From Thuidium tamariscinum (taxonomy: Eukaryota > Streptophyta > Bryopsida > Hypnales > Thuidiaceae), in contig OX344749.2 in NCBI GenBank assembly GCA_947034885.2, forward strand, positions 40,205,682 to 40,269,681: 64,000 nucleotides of DNA, given 5' to 3'. Within the stretch, counting starts at the first letter, position 1; each line of letters opens with the position of its first letter. Positions 51,196 through 64,000 of this stretch are shown in pieces. Both the position numbers and the translations under genes were made by a program. The notes beneath the pieces are model-generated. The model worked only from the letters and a program-made list of their open reading frames with translations. It was not told the origin of the DNA and did no database searches.

Positions 51196-51500
51196 ATCCT
51201 GTCCGCGCCCTGACGATCGCGTCCGCGCCTTGATGATCCCATCCGCGCCCTGACGACCGCGTCCCCGCCCTGACGATCCCGTCCGCGCCCTGACGACCGC
51301 GTCCCCGCCCTGACGATCCCGTCCGCGCCCTGCATGTTCGGGAATCCACATGGCAACCACGTGGCAGCCACATGGCAGCCACGTGGCCTATTTTTCCATT
51401 ATCAAAAAGTCAACTATGTGTTGACTCTACCGGACGGGCGAGAGCTCTATCGGACGTCCCGGACGGACGGACGGACGGGTGAACCGGACGTCCGCCTGGT
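51196..51500. repeat. Outer element right subterminal repeats
   Basis: Six to seven GTCCGCGCCCTGACGATC-type motifs (51196-51332) are the inverse of the GGGCGCGGAC motif at the left end. Then a GGACGTCCCGGACGGACG palindrome-rich block (51430-51500) mirrors 16929-16985. Confidence 0.87.
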
Positions 51501-51512
51501 ATGACAACCCTG
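51498..51512 (-). repeat. Outer element right terminal inverted repeat
   Basis: GGTATGACAACCCTG, the inverse of the left end, with 13 perfect terminal bases. Confidence 0.93.
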
Positions 51513-51520
51513 ATAATAGT
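51513..51520. repeat. Target-site duplication of outer element, right copy
   Basis: ATAATAGT, identical to 16904-16911. Confidence 0.93.
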
Positions 51521-54500
51521 AGGCAAATGTTGCCATTGCTTTAATTTGACATTCTTTTTGTATACTAAATTCTAAGTAGGAATAAGGAGAATCACTCAAA
51601 TCCAGACATGTCTTTTAAACCTCATTGTAAAAATTTTAAGGAGTAATAGATAAGGTTGGTACAATAATTTAAACAAAATTGATGCTATGTAGTAAAATTT
51701 GATATCCAAGTACATCAATTGTATTATTGTGCAATTACACTATGGATTTTGGATTAATTTATCTTATATGTATTTTGCATAGCATTCCATTTGAGGATAT
51801 TGAGATTAAAAGTATGAATTTTTGAAAATTTATAAGCTAAGTTTGATTCTAACTTCTTATTAGTTTTGCAAAATATAGTTGAATGTTGTATTTTGAATTT
51901 CCTAACTAAAGTTGCAACTTGTCTTTTGGTGATTACCAAGTGTACTACACATTAGTGTTGGCTAAGATATTAGCCCTATGAAGCCAATTAAGCCAAAAAA
52001 TGGTTGATGAATGACTTTCCAAATTGTTTATGTTAAGGTAATATTGTACTGTATTAACTTATGAAATTCTAAGGTCATATGGTCAATTTCGTTAAAAACT
52101 TAAAATGGCGATATTCCAATAAAATGGCATAACATTCTGCTAAAATGGCACATTTTCTTCTTCTACCACTAAGCCTGTATGTCAAAATGGTACACAAAAT
52201 ATGTCAAAATGACACTTGAAATTTGTCAAAGTGGCACATGGAATATGTCAAAATGGCACTCGGAATACCGCCATTTTAACAAAATTGACCATTCATTTTT
52301 TTATCTAAAAACATTCAACAATGTTATTACTATTGTATTTGCTTAAGAAAATAGAAGAATATTTTACTTAAAATCTATCCATGATAGGAACTTATACTTG
52401 ACTTATTTAAGATCACATAGTAATGTTTTATGAAGTTTGATAATACAAATTGAGAGATATTAGCATTCTAAGTTTAAATTGAATGGTGTGTTGCAACTTT
52501 AGATGACATTAGAAAAAAATTTAGGTTCCAAAAGGGCCACCTAGAAGCAACATCTTATGAATTTCAATATCCCACTTGGCCCTACAAAATCATGTAAAGT
52601 AGATGGTTACGACATCTAATTTTTATTAAAGAAGTCAAGCTACAATAGTCATAGTGCAACAAAGGTGCTCCTATTTTTTAATCAATTTAAAATCCATTTG
52701 ATATTATTTATCAATTTAGACTTTAAAGTATCTAATTAATAAATTCTTATGATTTAGGCAATTAGCTTCAAATTGAAAGCCACTTAATTTGGTATTTGTC
52801 AAAATATGAAAAAATCTCTTTATACAAGTAATTTAGTGGTAGGTAAAGCAATCTATGTGGAAAATGTTGATTAGGATTAATATGAACTCAATTACTTGTA
52901 GTTAAGTCAAAATGTGGGAAATTTTAGACTTCATTTTAATGTAGAAAAAAAATTATAAAAATTTTGCTAAAAAAATTTGGAGAATCAAGTTAAGTTTTAT
53001 CTTCCAAAATCCATTTCAGGTTTTGATACTCCAATATATAGTTATGAACAAAATTCAAAGAAAGAGTTCTAAAATGTCAAGAAGAAAATGTTTTCTCAAA
53101 CCCCTCTCCCAAATTTGTTCATAATAGTTTTAGTTGGAATTTTAAAATATCAAACAAATTTTTGGAAATGAAACTTATCTTAATTTCCCCAAATTTTTTC
53201 AATCCATAGTTTTTTGAAGAAAGATATTTCCTTTTGCTAAAATGATGTCTGAAATTCTATTATGAGCACAATTCTTGCATTTTGACAATGAGCAATCAAA
53301 CTTTGATCTTCAAATTATCCCATACCTTTTGAGGGTTCACAATGTACAATTGGATTCATTATAAAAACAACATCTTCACCCTTCATACACACCAAATGTC
53401 AATAAAGTAAAACTTTCACATTGTCATAAAAAAATTCTTGATAGTGGATGGTAATTAGACTATTTTGGACTTTTTTTTGACAACTTGGTTAGAGTGCAAG
53501 ATACATCAAATTTCCAAGGTTTTTAATAATGAATTAACCTCCAATACTCAAATTTTGAGCCACTCCAAAGATTGACAACCATCTAACATCCTAATATAAT
53601 ATGAATAGCAATAGGGAGAAAATAATAAAAATAAAAGAGAAAGCATAAGATATAGGGGCCTTGAAGGGTTTCTGGTGGCCCTTCAAGGCTTGAATTTTCT
53701 CTAATGCTTTGACTACAATTTGTAAAAAAAATTGGGACTACATTCTTTGTATTGAATTTTTTTTATGATGAAGAATATAGTCAAAAGTCTAGGGTAAAAA
53801 TTTCAAAAAGATAAATACTTGAGCTTTATTTTTTAACACTATTGTTTAGTAGAAGTAGGTATAAGATTGAATGAAAAACTAATTGTTTATACCTCTAAGA
53901 TGGATTTGAAATGCAATAATTCAAATAGAGAGATTGTCATAGAAAACATACATAATCCTAATAATTTTTAAAAAAGAATTGTGAAATTGCAATAAAAATG
54001 AATTATGTAAGTTGGTTTTTGAAAGAAAATGCTTAGGTTGCCCCTAAAACAAGATTGTTCTTAATTTTCTCATCATTAGTCCAAGTAGAATGAGTCAAAG
54101 CTTCATATGTAGACAAAAATATAATATTTCATGAAAAAAATTTAAGGAAACTAATTTTGACTTAATGTGATCTTTTTTGCATCCTACCAAACTCCATTTT
54201 CAGCTTACTATGCCATAATTTTTTGCTTTCACAAGCACCAAGAGAAAAAAGTTTGTATTTTCAAGAAGTTTATATGTTTTTCTAGCTTAAGAAATTTTCA
54301 ATAAAATTTAAAATGAAATCATCTAGCAGATTCATAATAAAATTGGAATTTGGAGTTCCAAACCCAACATCCTAGATAAACTATTGACTCCTAAAAAAAT
54401 GGGGCCTATGCCTAAAGATTGAAGCATCTTGATTATTTTTTCTATTTGTCGACATTTTGCAACAAAGTATGAATGAAATATCTTGCATTCATTTTTTAAA

Positions 54501-56007
54501 TTAGAAATCTCATGTCTTCTATAAGAAATAAAAATTTCGTATTTTTTTGTGAAAATTTGAAACTATTGTAAATTTCTTTAGGAAAAACTGAAGAAAATTG
54601 ATATAATGATATCAAATAGAAAATGTGCTGAAAAAATAATTTTTTTTTAGAATAGGTGTAGTTTGTAGTGTAAAATACAAACTAAATCATCATGGTATAA
54701 AACAAGTTGTCCTATCTTATAAAATTAGAAAATTAACAAATCATGGATATAGGCCTAAAGTTCAATTTGCAATAAAACATTGAATTGTAATATTTCTTCT
54801 ATTTTCTAGTTAGAATTGAAATGGAACTTGGTAAGCTTCATTTCATTATTTGGTCTTAAAAACTAAAAAAATATCACTTTTATAGCTAAAATTCACATCA
54901 AAAGTAAAGAGCAAGAATTGTCCAAAATACAAGGATGATTCAAGGATCATGCATTATACTTTTTAAGAGCAATCAATGAAACTACAAGGAGTAAATATGA
55001 AATAATATTATAGTGAATTTTGTTAAAATGTAAACATTCTTGTAGAATGGCACAACATTCTATGAGAATGACATTGAATATGTCAAAAATGGCACAACAC
55101 TCAATTCAAATAACATGGAATATAGCAGAAATGACCAAAAAAACACTACCATTTTAATGAAATTCCCCATCATTCACTGTAAATGCATTCAAGCAACTCC
55201 TCCTAAAATTGGATGAAAATACATTTTTTTTCTATCCTATAGTCCTACATGAAGTCATCCAAATGACAAGAAAATGTCTTCAACATCCACTAACGAATAA
55301 AGGAATGCACCCACTACCATAATCATGAAGAACAGATAACTCACATATGAAACATAAGAGCATTCCCATGCCAGACCCCTCAAGCAGGCGTGCCAAATGG
55401 GGTTTGTCATGGGTTGATGGTTAGTGAAGGTGCTTCATGCCCCATGCCTACACTCTTAATTCACTCACTAAACACATCTCCCAAGCCAAAGAACTACCTA
55501 TATCAAGCTAGGTGAAAGATGTCAGGCCAAGTGTTGGGCCTCCAAGCTCCGAATGGCTGAACATTCCCTGAGAGTGTGCTAGAATTGAGGAAATCAAGAT
55601 TTAGTAAGCCACGGGGAAGAAACACAAGAGTTGAGTGCAATTATTACTTTGAAGTTTTTGCTAGCTAAATATATTGTTTGGAGTGCTTGGCATGGGATAG
55701 TTTCACAGGGCAAATACGCTACATTATCATTATTCAGCCCTTTGGCGTGCACGCATGGGGATGCTCTAAGACCTTTAAGGGGTAGAGTTGAATTGACACA
55801 GCACAACATCCAAAACAACCCGGCATGAGAAAGCTGAGGATTACACACCTTGGGTATCCCGCCAAGAACAAGTTGACAAACAAACCCTTTCTGCATGAGC
55901 ACAGGAAGCCCCCGCTGTGAGCAATGCTAGCATGGGGAGTTGAGCCCAGAACTTCATGGAATCATGCAGATTTCAAAGCATCTGAGTTTTCCTTGCAAAA
56001 TTTCCAC
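51521..56007. other. AT-rich intergenic DNA right of the giant element
   Basis: No gene recognised. About 53760-54130 is an inverted copy of the dispersed repeat also present at 15050-15450 and 25190-25600. A hairpin with GCCTTGAAGGG...CCCTTCAAGGC arms lies at about 53658-53690. About 55010-55170 is a diverged relative of the small inverted-repeat element at 52081-52290. Confidence 0.5.
52081..52290. mobile_element. Small inverted-repeat (MITE-like) element, 210 bp
   Basis: It starts GGTCAATTTCGTTAAAA...AATGGCGATATTCC and ends CGGAATACCGCCATTTTAAC...AATTGACC, an imperfect inverted repeat of about 30 bp with a 7-bp indel. The interior repeats ATGTCAAAATGGCAC phrases. No target duplication can be defined. 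Confidence 0.5.
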
Positions 56008-59525
<3,518 letters not shown>

Positions 59526-61071
59526 CTGATGGAGGGCCACAGATTCGCAAATCTCTCTGAAGAACTTCCACGAGGACTCGTCGTTCCACGATTCAGGCCC
59601 AAGCAACTGATCTATTATATACACCAATTCAAGGCTGCCTGGTTTCAAGAATTCTCCCTCGATTGCCCAAACCTGACCTGCTAAAAATTGAGATGCATGA
59701 AACTAGAATTTATACCGATAGAAGCCTAATTTATACGGTTGATACTGGGAAGGAGAATGTCGAACTAGGATCATCATGTCGGTAAATGATTCTAGTGAGG
59801 GGCCGGAAAGAAATTTTGCCACTGAAACCTTGTCAAATATCAAGTGTGACGCAACGGACAAGGATCTGATCGACGAGATTGAATAGTTATGGCGAGGTTC
59901 TTGGACAGAACAGTGGAACCAGACAGACGACTTTGGCTGAATGGATCCCACCAAGATGAATGTCGTCGAATTACAATTTGAGACAACCTTGTTATTTGTT
60001 GTTTTTACAACAATCAAATGCCGTATTTGTGGAAACACTACAAGTGACATTTTTATTAAAGTCAAAGAAAGATGCTCGCTGCAAAGCTCAAGAGCTAGTT
60101 GCACATTCAATTGCATGACTGACACCCGTTGCAATATGCGATGAATTGAAGCTGCCGATGACGAAGCGGGAACGAGGGCCTGCAATTGCAAAAACTCGTC
60201 GACATGCATCTGGGACACTCTAGCTCTTGAACCTCCCGGCCATTGCTTATCAACCACCTACTCAAGCTCCCACAGTCGTCAGTTTTGTTTAGTAAGTTGG
60301 CGAGATCTCGAAGCCAAAAATTTCAGTCTGACAGACATTGATCTACTCAAAGCTCTCAAAACTAGGTTAACTTGATAAATTTATGTTTCAGATTGCTTGC
60401 GCGTCTTGCATGAAAACTGTTGAAGTACTGGAATACCGCCAAGTCAACGAATTTCTCAACTAACAACAACCATGCTCAGTCAGAACCTACACAAGAAGAT
60501 TATTCTACTAATTCAGGGACATTGTGTGTTACAAATCAACATTCCCCCGTGAGTGACCTCATACATTGGAGATGAATTTGCAACTGATTTCCTTGACCTG
60601 TTCTTTGGGGGAGGAAAGTGAGACCTGAAGGGATTTGTATGCAAGCTTAGTTATGTTACTTACAGCATTAGGGATTTGTATGAATTCCCGTGTCTTACTT
60701 CCCCCTTGCTTAGAAGTTTATTTTACTTTTGTATGTGTGCTAATTTCAATACATTAGAGTAAATTTCAACACCAAATCAGGAAGTGAACCTTCTTCACGG
60801 ATTGCATTTGGAGAACGTAATCGGATAATGCCAACTGAAGGCAATCTATTGAATTCAAACTTTTCAAAACATTTTCGAAGCTCAGATCGATACTTTTAAG
60901 TAGCCAATTGCATGGGTTACAATTAGTATTAAGATTATTTGTTGTAATGCCAAAATTTACTTAATATTTCAAATCTAATGTGGTATTCTACTTGGTTGAA
61001 AAGAAGAAGACGGATTACCGTAAGTTAGCGCACAAACCTCCCGTTTGGAGTTTAGAGAGCACCAATCTTCT
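59526..61071. other. Intergenic between AKR copy B and the helicase gene
   Basis: About 59530-59600 (minus strand) matches the coding relic seen after copy A (WKFFREICESVALH). A minus-strand open frame of 184 codons at 59703-60257 has no family I recognise and may be part of that relic. No intact gene is supported. Confidence 0.4.
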
Positions 61072-62724
61072 CTAGTCGAGCGCCGGGTACTGGCGAGCAA
61101 GTTGTGGCGGGACTTGGCTGCCACTCCGCACCAACACCTCCATGAGATCACGAAACACAGCAGAGTCTCCCGAAGTCAGAAACGTAATGGCCACCCCTCG
61201 CTTCCCTGCGCGGCCCGTACGTCCAATCCGGTGCGTGTACTTCTCAATCGTTTCTGGCATATCATAGTTCACAATTTGTGCAACATCCGGAATATCGATC
61301 CCGCGACCCGCCACATCCGTCGCAATCAGGCATTGAGACCCCAATTTCGAGTTTCGGAATGTTTCCAACGTCGCCTCGCGCTCCTGCTGCAGCTTGCCCC
61401 CGTGCAAGGTCACCACTTGGTAGGAATCCCTACTTCTGTCAAGGTCTCTTGCTAGGGTTTCGGCTTTGTGTCGTGTGTTGACGAAAACTATGGTTTTTCT
61501 ATTGACGCTTTGCTTGTTGCTCAAGAGACTACGAAGTTTGTCTAATTTCTCGTGTTCATGGAGCATATGCACGGTTTGGGAAATGAGGTTGGTTGTCTGG
61601 CCGGCGGATCCAATCGTTACGATCACTGGGTCGCAGAGGTAGTTTCTAGCGATGCGCTCTACTGCTGGTGGCATTGTGGCGCTGAACATGACGGTGGTTC
61701 TGTGAATGGGAGAGCAAGGGTTAGAACTTTGGATTTCGGGTTTCTGATTGCTGCAAGGCATAGCATCCAAGACGGTTGTTACCTGTTCCTCGAATCCCAT
61801 GTCGATCATGCGATCGGCTTCATCCAGGACCACGTACTTGCACTGGTTGAGCACCGCATATCGTCTTTCCAAGCAGTCGAGAAGGCGTCCCGGAGTGGCC
61901 ACGACAATTTCGCACCCGTGCTGGAGTTTTTGGCTCTGCTCTTCAATGGATTGGCCTCCCACGATAGACACCATGTGGATGTCAACACCCTTGAGGAACC
62001 GTGCAAATTTCCCCACCTCGGATGCAATTTGCATCACGAGCTCACGAGTTGGAGCCATGACAATTGCGTGAGGTCCATCTTCAGGTGTAGCTTTTGGAAG
62101 CTTTGAAATGTAGTTGAGCATGGGCAACACGAATGCAGCTGTCTTCCCGGACCCTGTTTCTGCGACGCCAATCACATCCTGCAACTGGTTACCAATTGGA
62201 ATAGCAGCCATCTGAATTGGGGATGGCTTTCGGTAGCCGACTCTGTGCACAGCATCTACAAGCTCCAAAATCAGCCCGCTCTCCTCCCAGTTACGCATCG
62301 GTTGTGCATGATTGCGGGAGCCCTTGTAGGAAATGTCGTGATCCTCACCGAAGATACGCCAATCTCTCTGGGTCATCTTCTCACGCTCCTTCTCAGACCA
62401 ATGGGGCTCAACTGCAAATCGATCTACCCCTCGTCCAAACACAAGCCGAGCGTCATGTGGACGCTCGTAGAGTGGCTTAGTGTCTTGAGATGTGTCTTCA
62501 GTGCGCTGCCAGTCGAAGGAGAAACGAAACTTCTCACTTGGCTTTGTGACTCGTTTCTTTGCCTTCTGAGCTCCCATGTACCGTTCCCTGATTGCCTCCA
62601 ATTCCTTCCTACTTAATTTTGGTTCTTCTTCTCGTGGTGAGTAATGTCGTTCAACCCTCTTACTCTGTGACCTGATGCTACGCACTTCGTGCTTCAAAGT
62701 ACTATGAGTGGGATAACGGGCCAT
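61072..62724 (-). CDS. DEAD-box RNA helicase, PRP28/DDX23-like
   Basis: Single open frame of 550 residues. PRP28 helicases are spliceosomal ATPases that help exchange U1 for U6 at the 5' splice site, acting in the nucleus. All core motifs are visible: Q motif (GYRKPSPIQ, 163-171), AETGSGKT (188-195), PTRELV, TPGR, DEAD (301-304), SAT (348-350), [16 protein letters not shown] and HRIGRTGR (498-505). The [16 protein letters not shown] and [19 protein letters not shown] stretches before the core are typical of PRP28 rather than other DEAD-box helicases. The RS-like N-terminal extension seen in longer plant members is missing: the protein starts [14 protein letters not shown]. The absence of introns and the shorter N-terminus raise the possibility of a retrocopy, but the frame is fully open. 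Confidence 0.9.
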   Translation of the reverse strand: MARYPTHSTLKHEVRSIRSQSKRVERHYSPREEEPKLSRKELEAIRERYMGAQKAKKRVTKPSEKFRFSFDWQRTEDTSQDTKPLYERPHDARLVFGRGVDRFAVEPHWSEKEREKMTQRDWRIFGEDHDISYKGSRNHAQPMRNWEESGLILELVDAVHRVGYRKPSPIQMAAIPIGNQLQDVIGVAETGSGKTAAFVLPMLNYISKLPKATPEDGPHAIVMAPTRELVMQIASEVGKFARFLKGVDIHMVSIVGGQSIEEQSQKLQHGCEIVVATPGRLLDCLERRYAVLNQCKYVVLDEADRMIDMGFEEQVTTVLDAMPCSNQKPEIQSSNPCSPIHRTTVMFSATMPPAVERIARNYLCDPVIVTIGSAGQTTNLISQTVHMLHEHEKLDKLRSLLSNKQSVNRKTIVFVNTRHKAETLARDLDRSRDSYQVVTLHGGKLQQEREATLETFRNSKLGSQCLIATDVAGRGIDIPDVAQIVNYDMPETIEKYTHRIGRTGRAGKRGVAITFLTSGDSAVFRDLMEVLVRSGSQVPPQLARQYPALD

Positions 62725-62851
62725 GGCTGCTGCTGCTGCTCAAGTCTCTAACTACCAAGATGAACACATCGTTGAAACTTCGTCTCCAGCAAAACTGACT
62801 AACAACTACACTACACCAGGATGATTCATATACCATCCTTCTCATTTAATG

Positions 62852-62900
<49 letters not shown>

Positions 62901-63742
62901 TCCTTCTCATTTAACAAGTCCTCTTTTACTTTGGATTTTACTTTGACGTTCAGTCATTGGAGCCTTGCACATCACTCGTTTGCAATTGAAGTAGTCCGCA
63001 CTCCAAGGTGTGGTCATCCAAAAGACAAAAAAACATCCCCATTGGATGTGCTCTAGCCCTCAGCCTCTGACCCAATTACACACGTGCTTGAATTCTCTAA
63101 CATTTCATAGGCTAGATTTCAATGCCAAGTCTCCCGGCCTGTGCCTACTTTTCATAGCTCGAGGCCCAGGAGACGCTCCGCCCAAGATCAAGGCCTTCCC
63201 AATCTTGGGAAGAATCTGCAAGCCATCCGTTACTAGCTGAACGCTTCGCCCACAGTGACCTTGACAAATCAAAGACTTCTTTTCGCATGATTTGCCCACC
63301 CCCCCCCCCCCCTCTCGATCTGCTCGAATCTATACAACATCTCCCACTCAAATAGCCCCACCCAATTTTTAGCTCTTTTTTTGGTAAATAGTTTTCTCAA
63401 AAGGACACACGTTCAATTGCAAGAAAGAGGGACACACTCAGTAACTTACAACCCAAACAACCAAAAAAATGAAGGGAGTCCCCCCATTTTTGGACTTTCG
63501 GCTCCCCCAATTCCGAGGCCCTTGAATTGCCCTGGTTTTCGATTTGTATTGCTGGCCTGCTTTTACCTACCTGTAGACATGGCGACGTGAGGATTTCCTG
63601 GTTCGAGGACACAAGCTTGCCACTCTCCTGCACTTTAATTTGGTAATGGAGGTTCGAAACTGCTGAATTGGGTTGAAGGTCGATCGATCGATGTAGGTGT
63701 TGCAGGAGCCAAAAGGCGACGCAAATTGTGGGCGAGAAGGCG
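62725..63742. other. Region between helicase and right-edge gene
   Basis: It contains the helicase promoter region (minus strand) with a (TA)n microsatellite at 62854-62898. This is flanked on both sides by a CCTTCTCATTTAA-like phrase. A C-run lies at about 63298-63312. No other gene is supported. Confidence 0.5.
62854..62898. repeat. (TA)n microsatellite
   Basis: About 45 bp of alternating TA, 130 bp upstream of the helicase start codon. Confidence 0.95.
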
Positions 63743-64000
63743 ATGGATTCGACTATAGAGCTTACAAAGCCACGGAAACTTGGAGCTTATCAGCTCAAGC
63801 ATCGGTATGAATCTCCAATTCGATTCCAACAGTGCCCTTTAGATTTGTCCGTCAAATGCTGCGAAGGGATGGAATTCAAGTCGATTATGTCATAATGGTC
63901 GTATTTATCAATTATATAATTGTTGATCAAACTAAGACAATTATTGTATGTATTGCAGCGAAGATCAAACTACTGGAACGCATCAGACGACTCAGACACC
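63743..64000 (+). CDS. Partial gene at right edge (first two exons), unknown product
   Basis: The ATG at 63743 opens MDSTIELTKPRKLGAYQLKH. The exon ends at 63804 before a GTATGA donor. A TATTGCAG acceptor at 63958 joins in frame to REDQTTGTHQTTQT, which runs off the window. The family is not recognisable from these 34 residues. The start is chosen by the frame-consistent splice; a further upstream start is possible. Confidence 0.5.

Larger units (their letters stand above)
16912..51512. mobile_element. Giant hAT-type DNA transposon (outer element), 34.6 kb with a nested insertion
   Basis: The left end at 16912 reads CAGGGTTGTCATA. The right end, finishing at 51512, is its exact reverse complement for 13 bp. 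An identical 8-bp duplication, ATAATAGT, flanks it at 16904-16911 and 51513-51520. Short ends of this kind and 8-bp duplications are the hallmarks of hAT elements. Subterminal GGACG-rich palindromic stretches (16926-16986 and 51430-51500) and inverted GGGCGCGGAC arrays follow each end. Genes inside: an interrupted hAT transposase (-), a RING-H2 protein (46006-48291, -) and an atypical kinase (48979-50559, +). A second giant element sits at 20549-37373. Without it and one target-site copy, the outer element is about 17,768 bp, far longer than typical 2.5-5 kb hAT elements. The perfect target duplication suggests a fairly young insertion. Confidence 0.93.

Noticed and set aside
16912..51512. Helitron, Maverick/Polinton or retroelement origin for the giant element
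   Set aside because: No polymerase, capsid, protease, integrase or reverse transcriptase is seen. The 8-bp target duplication, CAGGG ends and DUF659/hAT-C transposases indicate hAT.
59703..60257. Minus-strand open frame of 184 codons
   Set aside because: No recognisable family, no splice support and no conserved partner in the left duplication; not called as a gene.

Overview
This is nuclear DNA of a land plant or a close relative. The signs are GT-AG introns with short exons, TTTAGGG-type plant telomere motifs, an AKR13-type aldo-keto reductase, a plant-type SKP1-like gene, a PRP28-like DEAD-box helicase and hAT transposases. The species cannot be fixed from sequence alone. Host genes are sparse in AT-rich DNA full of short repeats and non-autonomous DNA transposons.

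Host layout. Two nearly identical seven-exon aldo-keto reductase genes lie at 1601-4429 (+) and 56321-59173 (+), inside a segmental duplication. Between them are a two-exon SKP1-like gene with an unusual C-terminal extension (10812-12095, -) and a family of ~730 bp inverted-repeat elements (9640-10368, 12856-13588, and a truncated copy at 15464). On the right are an intronless PRP28/DDX23-like helicase gene (61072-62724, -) and the first exons of an unidentified gene running off the edge (63743 onward, +).

The main feature is at 16912-51512: a 34.6 kb DNA transposon with hAT-type ends (CAGGGTTGTCATA terminal inverted repeats) and a perfect 8-bp target duplication (ATAATAGT). A second giant element (20549-37373, 16.8 kb, 8-bp duplication AAGCAAAG, CAGGGTTG ends) has jumped into the outer element's transposase gene. 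Removing it with one target-site copy leaves an uninterrupted frame of 1199 codons. Without the inner one, the outer element is about 17.8 kb, so both are several times larger than ordinary hAT elements.

Each giant element carries the same three gene families: (i) a BED-finger/DUF659/hAT-C transposase with a long low-complexity tail, (ii) a large coiled-coil RING-H2 protein with a conserved N-terminal domain I do not recognise, and (iii) an atypical protein kinase (HND/DWG motifs). In both, the kinase and RING genes are neighbours transcribed divergently. The noncoding DNA of each element holds its own GC-rich short motif: GGGCGCGGAC in the outer element, GACGG/CCGTC-type in the inner. The motif sits both near the termini and upstream of the genes. 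My inference is that an element-encoded DNA-binding protein uses these motifs both for transposition and for expression or anti-silencing control. I think this repeated three-gene giant-hAT architecture is the undescribed system in the window. Whether it is truly new needs a database search I cannot run.
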